DNA of 64,000 nt, taken from positions 62,001 through 126,000 of the forward strand of contig CBDDFL010000003.1 of assembly GCA_965227095.1 (NCBI GenBank), in the 5' to 3' direction. The translations under genes were made by a program, and so were the position numbers. A model generated the notes under the pieces. That model worked only from the letters and a program-made list of their open reading frames with translations, was not told the DNA's origin and did no database searches. This DNA comes from JANQMY01 sp965227095. Its GTDB lineage: Bacteria; Pseudomonadota; Alphaproteobacteria; JANQMY01. Positions within the stretch are counted from its first letter, which is position 1, and each line of letters starts with the position of its first letter. Of the stretch, positions 8,703-17,497 are shown in pieces.

Positions 8703-10205
8703 ATGGTAGGGTCAAAAGTCCGCACCCTGTTGGTTCTCGGCGCCATGTGTTTCTTGGCACCCTTCGCGATGGCGGAAACGCCGCGCTATCTCGATTATTG
8801 CTGCAGCGAAATTACGCCCCCACCCGCCAACTACGGACGCTCCGGCTTTAAGGGGGTTATCGTTGATCCCGATAGCACCGACCCGGCCTGCTACCAGACA
8901 ATTTCAGCGGCGCTTAGGGCCGTTCATTCCAATGGCACCATTTGGGTCAAACCCAACAACCGCAAAACACTGATCGAAAATTTGGTCATCCGGAAACCAG
9001 TGAAAATTAAGCGATATGTGAAATCTGACGTGGCCACGGCCGGTGGCACGCGCCAATGCCGAACCGTTCCTGGTTTGGGCAAGGAATATACCGACGAACT
9101 GCAAGCCGAGATTGCGAAATTGGAACGCACGAAAGCGTCCATCCGCGACGAGGAAGAAATCGAAAACTTCAACGAAATGATCGCGGGCTTGCAAAGCGAC
9201 ATTGAGAATGTAAATCAGTTCGCGTTCTATCGCATTCAGCCTGTTTCGGGTGATTACTGCGCCCGCGTCTCGCTCAAGAACTGGAAAGGGACGGTTGAAA
9301 TTTCCGGCGCTAAATTTGTTCCGCCGCCTGTGGGCGAGAAAAGAACAAAAGATTGCATCGTGCAGACTGCGGGTAATTTAACGGTCACCGGCTCAAGCTT
9401 CTCCGGCGCATCCTCTAGCCTGTTTTCCGGTATGGCCAATTACCGTGCGATCGTCATCAATGACGGTTCCGCGACAATTGTCGGCAACGAGATCGAATCT
9501 TTAAAAACCGGCATTGTGGTGAACCACAAGCCGAACATTTACGACAACAAAGTATCGACCACCCCAGCGGACCGCAAAATCCTTATCGCGGATAATTGGA
9601 TTACCGGCACAACGGAAAACGCCATCGCGGTGATGGCCCCCGTGCCGACCGTGATCAAAAACAACAAGCTGATCTTTTCGTCCGGTAAGGCGCCGGTGGG
9701 ACGCAAAGCCTATGCCGGCATTACAACGTATGGGGTCGGGCCCATTTGCGGCAATTGGATCGACAGTCATCCTATCGGCATCGTCCATTACGGCAGCGGT
9801 GAAATCCGTGACAATGTGGTCATTGAAAACGGCACCGGCATTTCATTGCGCATCGACAACCAGAAGCCGGACGAAAAATTCCGTCTCTACGACAACAAGA
9901 TCGCCGGAAACCGGAAGGTCGGTTTGGCGACGCCCCGCGGTGCCATTCAAGAACATGATGCAGGCTATATCACCGCGCTTTACGAACAGGGCCGCGAAGA
10001 AGAAATTTACAAAACGCAACGCGGCGACAGCACTTACTTCAACGGCAATCAATTCTGTAACCGCAAGAATGTGTTCCGCATGAAAGACCTGCCACCAGGC
10101 GCGCGCCGGGCCAACACGTTCAAAGGCGGCCGCGGTTGGGAGCGCCGGTGCGACATCCGGCCGATCACCTTTGCCCCACCCGTCTGCAGCGCCACAACCT
10201 ACTAA
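8703..10205 (+). CDS. Exported right-handed beta-helix (NosD/pectate-lyase-like fold) protein
   Basis: This 500-residue protein starts with a Sec signal peptide (LLVLGAMCFLAPFAMA, cleavage near residue 24). From about residue 180 on it has the N- and G-rich repeating strands of a parallel beta-helix, such as NLTVTGSSFSG, ATIVGNEIESL and PTVIKNNKLIF. A charged helical insert, probably a coiled coil, lies at about residues 130-165. Many Cys are present (CC near residue 32, others to the C-terminus), indicating disulfides. Such folds occur in polysaccharide lyases, epimerases and surface proteins; I see no catalytic motif that would choose. The ATG was preferred over a TTG two codons upstream. 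Confidence 0.8.
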   Translation: MVGSKVRTLLVLGAMCFLAPFAMAETPRYLDYCCSEITPPPANYGRSGFKGVIVDPDSTDPACYQTISAALRAVHSNGTIWVKPNNRKTLIENLVIRKPVKIKRYVKSDVATAGGTRQCRTVPGLGKEYTDELQAEIAKLERTKASIRDEEEIENFNEMIAGLQSDIENVNQFAFYRIQPVSGDYCARVSLKNWKGTVEISGAKFVPPPVGEKRTKDCIVQTAGNLTVTGSSFSGASSSLFSGMANYRAIVINDGSATIVGNEIESLKTGIVVNHKPNIYDNKVSTTPADRKILIADNWITGTTENAIAVMAPVPTVIKNNKLIFSSGKAPVGRKAYAGITTYGVGPICGNWIDSHPIGIVHYGSGEIRDNVVIENGTGISLRIDNQKPDEKFRLYDNKIAGNRKVGLATPRGAIQEHDAGYITALYEQGREEEIYKTQRGDSTYFNGNQFCNRKNVFRMKDLPPGARRANTFKGGRGWERRCDIRPITFAPPVCSATTY

Positions 10206-10285
10206 GCCCACACATATCACAGGGCAGCGCCGCGCGCTGATTGACATCAAATTCAATTAGAAAAATGCGGGTTGGTGCCGTGGGC

Positions 10286-10531
10286 TTACTGCGGCTCGTC
10301 CAGGATGTAATATTCCTGTTCGGCACCCGACAGCCGGATATCGATCGACGATGTGAGGAAGACCAGCGCGACGGTGATACACACACCGATCAGCATGCCC
10401 GAAAAGAAGGGGTTCACCGAGGCAACGTCCTGCGCGGTCGCTTTCTTGCCCCACGGCTGTGGCGGACGCGACCGGCGCCTGGATGAAAACACCATCCCTA
10501 AAGTCGGCTCTCTCGTTGCACTCATCGACAT
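10286..10531 (-). CDS. Small single-helix membrane protein
   Basis: This 81-residue protein has a basic Arg-rich N-terminal half (SSRRRSRPPQPWGKK) and one transmembrane helix (FFSGMLIGVCITVALVF, about residues 42-60), then a short acidic tail ending ILDEPQ. The charge layout predicts the N-terminus inside. AAGGGGA lies upstream at a workable distance, which supports translation; an in-frame TTG two codons earlier is less likely. I recognise no family. It lies opposite the beta-helix operon and is convergent with it. It could be a spurious frame, but the helix and ribosome site argue for a real gene. Confidence 0.5.
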   Translation of the reverse strand: MSMSATREPTLGMVFSSRRRSRPPQPWGKKATAQDVASVNPFFSGMLIGVCITVALVFLTSSIDIRLSGAEQEYYILDEPQ

Positions 10532-10799
10532 TTTCAACGATCCCCTTGGTACTCTTAATATAATAGGTTGAAATCTCGATTTTTAAAATAGGAAACGCTT
10601 AAAACGGTCATCCGTCACACTCATTGATAGGTGGAACCGTATGATTCTTGCCACACCTCAAGCGAAAGAATGCGCGCCTCTTCCGCCTATTGCCCTCGGA
10701 ATTGGCATTTTGTGATTCGCCAAGGGGCTATATAGAGGTGGGTGAAAAGGATACCTGAACGCCCCTCGGCGCCACATTCACAGTCATCGGTAGACATTT

Positions 10800-12737
10800 A
10801 TGCAAAAAAACACCCTGCCCTTTGGCAGCTGGCCCTCAACCATCACAGCGCCCCTGATTGCCAGCGCCGGCGTGTCGGCGTTTGATCCCAGCATTGACGG
10901 CAATGCGATTTATTGGCTTGAAAGCCGCCCCCAGGAAGGCGGGCGCGTGGCGTTGATGCGATCTCAAAACGGCGCTGCGGCCAGCGAGGTGACCCCGAAG
11001 GACATGAATGTGCGCACCCGCGTTCATGAATATGGGGGCGCTCCATATCTGGCAACCAATGGCTTGGTGTTCGTCGTGAATTTCGCCGACCAAGAAATTT
11101 ACCGCCTTGAGGCAGACGGCACGGCCACCGCTATTACGAATAATGAAAAGGCACGCTATGCGGACATGCAGTTGGACGCGAAACGCAATCGATTGATTTG
11201 CATTCGCGAAACCCACGATGAAGGCGCAGAACCCAAGAACGAGATCGTCGCGATTTCTTTGGACGCCCCCCACGGCCAAAGGGTTTTAGCAACGGGGTAT
11301 GATTTTGTTGCCTTTCCGCGCCTTTCTGCCGACGGGTCGACGCTTGCGTTCATCGCCTGGAACCACCCGAACATGCCGTGGGACAATGTGTCCTTGATGG
11401 TGTCGGAGGTGAATGAGGCCGGTACCACAACGCACACGGAACGTTTGAACGAAGGCATTGACGAGTCCGTCTTGGACCCCAAATGGACCTCACACGGTCA
11501 CATGCTTTTTCTGGCGGACCGGTCCGGCTGGTGGAACCCACATAGTTTTGAAGACGATCAGATAATTCACCTGATTGAACAAGAGGACGAGTTCGGCGGT
11601 CCGCTCTGGTCGCTCGGTCAAAACAAGTACGGCTTCATAAGCGAGGACATCGTTGTCTTTGGCCATGACGAAGACGGTCAAGGAATGCTGACGCTGTTTA
11701 ATTTGGTGGATAGAACCACCCGTAAAATCAGTGTGGCGTGTGCCTCCATCGGAAACATCGTGTGTGCTGACGGCAAAGCGGTCTTCGAAGCAGGCTTTGA
11801 CGATAACACACCGGCGCTGATGTCGTTCGATCTGGCATCTGGCGCGTTCGACGTGGTAGCACGCCCGTCGCCTCTGCCCATCGAACAGGACACAATTTCC
11901 AAATCACAAGCGATCGAATTCCCGACCGCCAATGGCCTTACGGCGCACGCCTATTTCTACGCACCCGTTAATCCGGCAACGGACGGCCCCGAGGGGGACA
12001 AGCCGCCGCTCATCGTAAAAATCCACGGCGGCCCCACCGGGCAATCGTCCGGCGCCTTGCAATTGGCCATTCAATTCTGGACCTCGCGCGGTTTTGCCTT
12101 TGTGGACATCAATTACGGGGGCAGCACGGGCTATGGCCGTGCCTATCGCCAGCGCCTCAATGGGAAATGGGGCATTACAGACCTGGAAGACACGGTGCAT
12201 TGCGTCCAATACCTTGCCGATCAAGGCCTGATTGATCCCGATAAGGCGGCCATTCGCGGCGGCAGCGCCGGTGGTTATACCACCTTGGCCGCCCTTGCCT
12301 TCAGCGATGTGTTTAAAGCAGGCGCCAACTATTACGGTGTCAGCGATCTTGAAGCGCTTGCAAAAGATACCCACAAATTTGAATCCCGCTATTTGGATAA
12401 TCTGATCGGCCCCTACCCCGCCGCAAAAGATGTGTATGAGGCACGCTCCCCCATCCATCATTTGGATGGGTTTAATCAACCTCTCATCGTCTTCCAAGGA
12501 GCGGAAGATAAAATTGTGCCGCCCAACCAATCCGAAGCAATTGTCAATGTACTGAAGGAAAAGGGCATCCCCGTCGCTTACTTATTGTTCGACGGCGAAC
12601 AACACGGGTTCCGAAAAGCTGAAAACACCATCCGGTCCCTGGAAGCGGAACTCTATTTCTATGGCCAGATTTTCGGGTTCACCCCAGCGGATAAGATCGA
12701 ACCGGTGGATATTATGAACCATCAAGCGCGAGGGTAA
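10800..12737 (+). CDS. S9 family peptidase (prolyl oligopeptidase / acylaminoacyl-peptidase type)
   Basis: A 645-residue protein with no signal peptide. The N-terminal two thirds is a beta-propeller that would cover the active site. The C-terminal alpha/beta hydrolase domain has IHGGPTG (oxyanion region), NYGGSTGYGRAYR, and the nucleophile motif RGGSAGGYT with Ser489. A later Asp (FQGAEDKIVPP) and His (DGEQHGFR) complete the triad. Such enzymes cleave short peptides, often after Pro or at acylated N-termini. No strong ribosome site was seen before the ATG. The gene overlaps the end of the opposite hydrolase gene by 26 bases. Confidence 0.93.
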   Translation: MQKNTLPFGSWPSTITAPLIASAGVSAFDPSIDGNAIYWLESRPQEGGRVALMRSQNGAAASEVTPKDMNVRTRVHEYGGAPYLATNGLVFVVNFADQEIYRLEADGTATAITNNEKARYADMQLDAKRNRLICIRETHDEGAEPKNEIVAISLDAPHGQRVLATGYDFVAFPRLSADGSTLAFIAWNHPNMPWDNVSLMVSEVNEAGTTTHTERLNEGIDESVLDPKWTSHGHMLFLADRSGWWNPHSFEDDQIIHLIEQEDEFGGPLWSLGQNKYGFISEDIVVFGHDEDGQGMLTLFNLVDRTTRKISVACASIGNIVCADGKAVFEAGFDDNTPALMSFDLASGAFDVVARPSPLPIEQDTISKSQAIEFPTANGLTAHAYFYAPVNPATDGPEGDKPPLIVKIHGGPTGQSSGALQLAIQFWTSRGFAFVDINYGGSTGYGRAYRQRLNGKWGITDLEDTVHCVQYLADQGLIDPDKAAIRGGSAGGYTTLAALAFSDVFKAGANYYGVSDLEALAKDTHKFESRYLDNLIGPYPAAKDVYEARSPIHHLDGFNQPLIVFQGAEDKIVPPNQSEAIVNVLKEKGIPVAYLLFDGEQHGFRKAENTIRSLEAELYFYGQIFGFTPADKIEPVDIMNHQARG

Positions 12738-13698
12738 CGTCGGGCGATATCTCCTCACCGGACGGAAGCTTTGCTGACCTGTCATTGATCCACGCCACCA
12801 CATCTTCCCAAACGCGTTGACGCTGCAAATCGCGCGTGAGCATGTGATAGCCATTTTCGTAGTGCACGGCACGCGTGGGACCGTTCAAATTCTCTATGAG
12901 GTCGAACACCGGCTTTTCCGGTACCACTTGGTCCTTCTTGCCATACAGCACCAGAGCCGGTTTGGAGATCGCCGGTGCGGCCAGATAACCTTCATCCATC
13001 AGCGTTACCAACCCATAGATGGTTTCGATGCGGGTTCCTTTGATCACCAGCGGATCGCGGGAAAAAGCCCGCAGCATCTCGATATTGTCCGATGGCCAAA
13101 TCTCCAGCCGGCTGCCGGTGAGTTTTTTCTTCGGAAAAAGATGTGCGCCAATCCAAAGGGTTGTCTTGTAAAGCGGATTGAGGGTTTTCCACCCCCAGAC
13201 AGCGGGCGCCACAAGGATCATCCCTTCTGCCTCTGATGCCGGCCCGTTACGGGCGATGGTCGCCAGAGAAACCGCACTGCCCATGCTCAACCCCATCAGG
13301 TAGATGGGTGTGTCCGGGTGGCGCGCCGCCACCAGTGAGTAGAATGCGTCGAGGTCCCGCGCCTTTACATTGGTGCTGTACCAGGCCCCGCGTTCCGGCG
13401 TGGCCCCAAACCCCCGTTGATCGAAGGCGTATACCGCCAGGCCCCGCGCCGCAAACCAGGGTGCTGATTCCGCAAAGGCATTGGAATAGTCATTAATACC
13501 ATGCACGCCGATGACCACGGCCTTTGGCTTTTCAAGCGGCCAACTTCGCGTGGCTATTTCATGGGCATCGCGGGTCACCCACACATCACCGGACCAACGG
13601 GGTTCTTGGACGGCGTCCCCTTCTTCCAAGAAACGCGGCGCACACGCCACCATGCTCAGTATAAAGACGGAAAGAAAAACTGTTTTCCAAAAGCGCAT
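12712..13698 (-). CDS. Lipoprotein alpha/beta hydrolase (S33 / monoacylglycerol-lipase type)
   Basis: A 328-residue alpha/beta hydrolase. The N-terminus is hydrophobic and ends in a lipobox (SMVAC, Cys19), so it should be a lipid-anchored envelope protein. Motifs include VHGINDYS (oxyanion loop), FDQRGFG and the nucleophile elbow GLSMGS with Ser138; an Asp (YGKKDQVVP) and His (YENGYHML) complete the triad. This matches the lysophospholipase/monoglyceride lipase branch. An earlier GTG at 13707 overlaps the stop of the upstream gene (TAGTG), so translation is likely coupled; either start is possible. Confidence 0.87.
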   Translation of the reverse strand: MRFWKTVFLSVFILSMVACAPRFLEEGDAVQEPRWSGDVWVTRDAHEIATRSWPLEKPKAVVIGVHGINDYSNAFAESAPWFAARGLAVYAFDQRGFGATPERGAWYSTNVKARDLDAFYSLVAARHPDTPIYLMGLSMGSAVSLATIARNGPASEAEGMILVAPAVWGWKTLNPLYKTTLWIGAHLFPKKKLTGSRLEIWPSDNIEMLRAFSRDPLVIKGTRIETIYGLVTLMDEGYLAAPAISKPALVLYGKKDQVVPEKPVFDLIENLNGPTRAVHYENGYHMLTRDLQRQRVWEDVVAWINDRSAKLPSGEEISPDVTLALDGS

Positions 13699-13706
13699 AA
13701 GCAACA

Positions 13707-14297
13707 CTACGTCAAAGCATCAGCAACCAGAGACCGCAATTCTGGCAGAAGCTCGTCTTCAAACCAGGGATTTTTCTTGATCCAAGCATTATTGCGCCAA
13801 GAGGGATGAGGCAATGGTAAATAATGCGGAAGATAGTCCCGCCAATGGGACACCGTTTCTGTCAGTGTTTTTCGGCGGTCACTTCCCAAATGCCATTTCT
13901 GCGCATATTGCCCAACCAATAATGTCACCTTTACCTGCGATAATTGGTCGAAGACTTGATCGCGCCATTCCTCCGCACATTCTTTGCGTGGCGGCAGATC
14001 GCCCCCTTTGTCATCCAAACCGGGGAAACAAAACCCCATGGGCACAATGGCAATCTTACTGTCATCGTAGAACTGATCGTCCGTCACGCCCATCCAGGCC
14101 CGCAGACGATCACCACTCGGATCTGTGAACGGTTTTCCTGATTTGTGGACGCGGGTTCCCGGCGCCTGCCCCGCAATGCAGAGGGTCGCGGTTTTCTTTG
14201 CACGTATGACGGGGCGGGGTTCGTGCGGCAATGCCTTAGCGCAGACCTGACAGTGTCGAATGTCCCTCAACAGGCGATCAAACGTTTTATCGGTCAT
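13707..14297 (-). CDS. Uracil-DNA-glycosylase-superfamily protein
   Basis: This 196-residue protein has the UDG-fold layout: a Cys pair near the start (CQVCAK), the phosphate/water loop AGQAPGTRVHKSG, a second loop PFTDPSGDRLRAWMG, LLVGQYAQ, and the C-terminal motif PHPSWRN. This small family is separate from UDG families 1, 4 and 5; its base specificity is not clear to me. Fewer Cys than family 4 suggest that it may lack the iron-sulfur cluster. The next gene begins at its stop codon. A second, different UDG relative lies at 52.6 kb. Confidence 0.8.
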   Translation of the reverse strand: MTDKTFDRLLRDIRHCQVCAKALPHEPRPVIRAKKTATLCIAGQAPGTRVHKSGKPFTDPSGDRLRAWMGVTDDQFYDDSKIAIVPMGFCFPGLDDKGGDLPPRKECAEEWRDQVFDQLSQVKVTLLVGQYAQKWHLGSDRRKTLTETVSHWRDYLPHYLPLPHPSWRNNAWIKKNPWFEDELLPELRSLVADALT

Positions 14298-14318
14298 AAG
14301 CAGCGCAATATGTGTGGT

Positions 14319-16127
14319 TTAGACAACCGCGGTTTCACCCGTATCCGCCGCGGGCACCAACCCTGAGGGCACCGGCACCTCAAAGTCCAGTAGCATTTGC
14401 GCGAGCGCCTTTCCTTGCGGATCATTCCGCAAGCTTGCAATGCCACCACCGCCAAGCGCGTTCGTCATTAAAAAATTGAGCGCATCAATGCCCGGCAAGT
14501 AATACCGGGTGACCTTTCCGGTCACGATATGCGCGAAGTAATCCTTCACGGCACCCTCCGTAAGCGCCGAACAGATATAGGGCATGTATTCGATCTTGCG
14601 GGCGATGACCCCAATGTTCGACGAATCCCCCTTATCACCGCTGCGGGCCCAGGCAAGACGCACCAACGGCACCGATTCCGTCAGATCCGCTTTCAGGATC
14701 TCCGGTCCGCTGGGGCGGTTGATCGCGCCGGTGTCCAATGGTTGCCCCTCAAACACCTCAATCGGAAAGGTATTGCTCTGACGGTGAACCACAGGCGTGA
14801 CATCAACCTTTGGCACAAGACATGAAAACAACCGAACCACCGGCGATACTTTCGGGCGGTTGCCGCCCATGCCCGTGGTGCCCGGTGCCATGGAGGTAGC
14901 GCTGGAGGTGGCTTCGCGCACCATCATGTTCAAGGCGTCCGGCTTTTCGTGTTTTGCCGCAAGCTTCAGCACGACTTCCCGCGGCGCCGTTATGCGCGCA
15001 TGGGGGCCATAGGAAGATTCAGTTCCCAGCACTTCGTAGGACGTCTCGCTGAAATCTCCCAGATTGGTTTCCGCCAACATCCGTGAGAGCCGAGCGAAAA
15101 CAGCCTCCGCTGTCTTTCGGGCCTTGCCCTCAGCCTCAATGCCGCCAATGGTTAAATACATGCCCACACGAAAACCATCCGCATAGGTGCCAGAGACTTT
15201 GAAACTGTCCGTGGGCGTCGCGCCCTTTGCACCGCTCACACGGACTTTGTTCTCTTCAACTTCTTCAAGACGTACTTCACTGAAATCGCACACCACATCC
15301 GGCAGGATATAGGCCTGCGGATCGCCGATTTCGTACAACATTTGCTCAGCGATCGTGCCCCTTGAGATGAGCCCTCCCGTGCGCGGTGGCTTTTCAACTA
15401 CAAAAGTGCCGTCGGCGGAGATTTCGGCGACGGGATACCCGATGTTGGACCAATCCGGCACCTTGTCCCAATCCGTATGCAGACCACCGGTGGCCTGTGC
15501 CCCACATTCTAGGATGTGCCCCGCCAAACTGCCCGCTGATAGCTGATCGAATTCATCATCGCGCCAGGCAAATTCGTGCATGCAGGCCCCAAGGGTAACG
15601 GCACTGTCCACAACACGGCCGGTAATAACAATGTCCGCACCACGTCCAAGCGCGGCGGAAATGGGGCGTGCCCCGAGATAAGCATTCATGCTCATCAAAT
15701 CAGGCGGCAGCGGCTCACCTGTAAACATCTCTTGAATGCCTTGGGTTCGAAGCGATTTCAGCTGATCCATCAGATCATCGCCGGTCACATAGGCGATGTT
15801 GAGATGAACACCTTCACCCCCGAGCACCTCCTCCAAGGCGCTTGCACACGCAGCGGGGTTCACGCCACCGGCATTTGCGATCACTTTAATGCCTTTATCC
15901 GCTATATCCTTTGCAAGCGACTTCATGGTAGGCGCCACAAAATCTGTGGCATAGCCCAGGCTTTCGTCTTTCGCGCGTGCCCGCGCCAAAATCGACATGG
16001 TGATCTCAGCCAAATAATCGAACACCAAATAATCGAGGTCGCCGCCGTCCACCAGCTGGCGGGCCGCCATCATGCTGTCCCCCCAAAAGCCGGAGGCACC
16101 CCCTATCCGGATTGTCTTACCGGACAT
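14319..16127 (-). CDS. AtuA-type (DUF1446) acyclic terpene utilisation family protein
   Basis: A 602-residue protein whose N-terminal two thirds matches the AtuA/DUF1446 family: IRIGGASGFWGD at the start, then YLAEITMSILARAR, IKVIANAGGVNP and GRVVDSAVTLG. The last ~130 residues (after about 470, with LAWARSGDKGDSSNIGVIAR) form the small C-terminal domain often fused to AtuA. In Pseudomonas, atuA lies in the citronellol/geraniol degradation cluster, but its reaction is not established. Partner atuC/atuF carboxylase genes are absent here, so a link to terpene breakdown is only suggestive. Next upstream, on the same strand, is an acyl-CoA dehydrogenase with a short gap. Confidence 0.87.
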   Translation of the reverse strand: MSGKTIRIGGASGFWGDSMMAARQLVDGGDLDYLVFDYLAEITMSILARARAKDESLGYATDFVAPTMKSLAKDIADKGIKVIANAGGVNPAACASALEEVLGGEGVHLNIAYVTGDDLMDQLKSLRTQGIQEMFTGEPLPPDLMSMNAYLGARPISAALGRGADIVITGRVVDSAVTLGACMHEFAWRDDEFDQLSAGSLAGHILECGAQATGGLHTDWDKVPDWSNIGYPVAEISADGTFVVEKPPRTGGLISRGTIAEQMLYEIGDPQAYILPDVVCDFSEVRLEEVEENKVRVSGAKGATPTDSFKVSGTYADGFRVGMYLTIGGIEAEGKARKTAEAVFARLSRMLAETNLGDFSETSYEVLGTESSYGPHARITAPREVVLKLAAKHEKPDALNMMVREATSSATSMAPGTTGMGGNRPKVSPVVRLFSCLVPKVDVTPVVHRQSNTFPIEVFEGQPLDTGAINRPSGPEILKADLTESVPLVRLAWARSGDKGDSSNIGVIARKIEYMPYICSALTEGAVKDYFAHIVTGKVTRYYLPGIDALNFLMTNALGGGGIASLRNDPQGKALAQMLLDFEVPVPSGLVPAADTGETAVV

Positions 16128-16148
16128 CGTTCCCCACTCCCGATATTA

Positions 16149-17300
16149 TCAGCTTACGGACTTTAGGAGATCTCGCGCGATCACCACCTGTTGGACCTGC
16201 GATGTGCCTTCATAAATGCGGAAAATGCGCACATCGCGATAGAACCGCTCAATGCCGTAATCGGACACATAGCCAGCGCCCCCGTGCACCTGAACGGCAC
16301 GGTCTGCCACACGGCCCACCATTTCAGAGCAGAAATATTTGCAGCACGAAGCATCCGCACTCACATTTTCACCCGCGTCACGGCGCTTGGCCGCATCCAA
16401 CACCATGCACCGGCCTGCATAAGCTTCCGTTCGCGAATCCGCCAACATGCCCTGAACAAGCTGGAAATCGCCGATGCGCTGTCCAAACTGTTTGCGTTCG
16501 GCGGCATATTCCACGCTATCTTGCAACAGACGTTCTGCAACGCCGACGCAAATTGCCGAAATGTGGAGACGCCCGCGGTCGAGCACCTGCATTGCGGCTT
16601 TAAAACCTTTGCCCTCTTCGTCGCCCAATAATGCTGACTTTGGAATACGGCAATCTTCAAACACCACATCGCAAATATGGGCACCTTGCTGGCCCATTTT
16701 CTTTTCGGGCTGACCAAGCGAGATGCCCGGCGTGTCCGCGTCTACGATAAAGGCCGAGATGCCCCCGGCCCCCTTATTGTCCGGGTCCGTACGCGCCATA
16801 AGGGTGAACACACCCGCTTTGTTTGCATTGGTGATATACCGTTTGGTGCCGTTGACCACATAGTAATCCCCATCGGCGATGGCGGTTGTCCGCAAAGAGG
16901 CCGCATCGGAGCCGGCTTCCGGTTCGGTCAGGGCAAAACTCGATACCATTTCCCCACTGGCCAATTTGGGCAGCCAATATTCCTTCTGCTCGTCGCGGCC
17001 AAACATGACGATGCCCTGGCTACCGATGCCCACATTGGTCCCAAACGCCGACCGAAACGCGGGAGACGTTTTGCCCAACTCCATGCAGACCAGCGCTTCT
17101 TCCTCCATATTGAGGCCAAGGCCGCCAAATTCTGTGGGGATGCTGAGACCATAGAGCCCCAATTCCTTCATTTCTTGAATAATATCGTCCGGCACCTGGT
17201 CGGATTCCGCCACCAACTCTTCGTTCGGCCGCAGCCGCTCCCGGACAAATCGCTCTATGGAGCTAATAAGTTGGTCCCGTGTTTCGCTATCCAACGCCAT
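16149..17300 (-). CDS. Acyl-CoA dehydrogenase (short/medium-chain type)
   Basis: This 383-residue flavoenzyme has the standard motifs ALTEPEAGSDA (FAD/substrate), RKQFGQRIGDFQ and HGGAGYVSDY, and the canonical catalytic Glu in RIYEGTSQVQ. It oxidises an acyl-CoA to the 2-enoyl-CoA and passes electrons to ETF. A frame extends 44 residues further, but the ATG at 17300 is preceded by AAGGA and begins where the family begins. It is probably co-transcribed with the AtuA-type gene 21 bases downstream, so the pair may act on one branched or isoprenoid acyl-CoA. Unlike the two dehydrogenases at 27.1 and 31.9 kb, this one keeps the classical catalytic residue. Confidence 0.93.
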   Translation of the reverse strand: MALDSETRDQLISSIERFVRERLRPNEELVAESDQVPDDIIQEMKELGLYGLSIPTEFGGLGLNMEEEALVCMELGKTSPAFRSAFGTNVGIGSQGIVMFGRDEQKEYWLPKLASGEMVSSFALTEPEAGSDAASLRTTAIADGDYYVVNGTKRYITNANKAGVFTLMARTDPDNKGAGGISAFIVDADTPGISLGQPEKKMGQQGAHICDVVFEDCRIPKSALLGDEEGKGFKAAMQVLDRGRLHISAICVGVAERLLQDSVEYAAERKQFGQRIGDFQLVQGMLADSRTEAYAGRCMVLDAAKRRDAGENVSADASCCKYFCSEMVGRVADRAVQVHGGAGYVSDYGIERFYRDVRIFRIYEGTSQVQQVVIARDLLKSVS

Positions 17301-17497
17301 AACGTTATTCCTTGTTCTTTGTGGTGTGGTGAATGTAAGTGCCTGAACAGGCGGGGTCAAAAGCAAAACGTCCCTATGAGGTGTTGTAGAAAGCGGCCTC
17401 ACCCACACCTTATCGCGTTGCCCATGGGTCAATTCGCCGGTTGTTTCCTTGCTGCCGCAAGACGTCCACGCCTAAACTGTTCGGCGGAGGAACCCTT

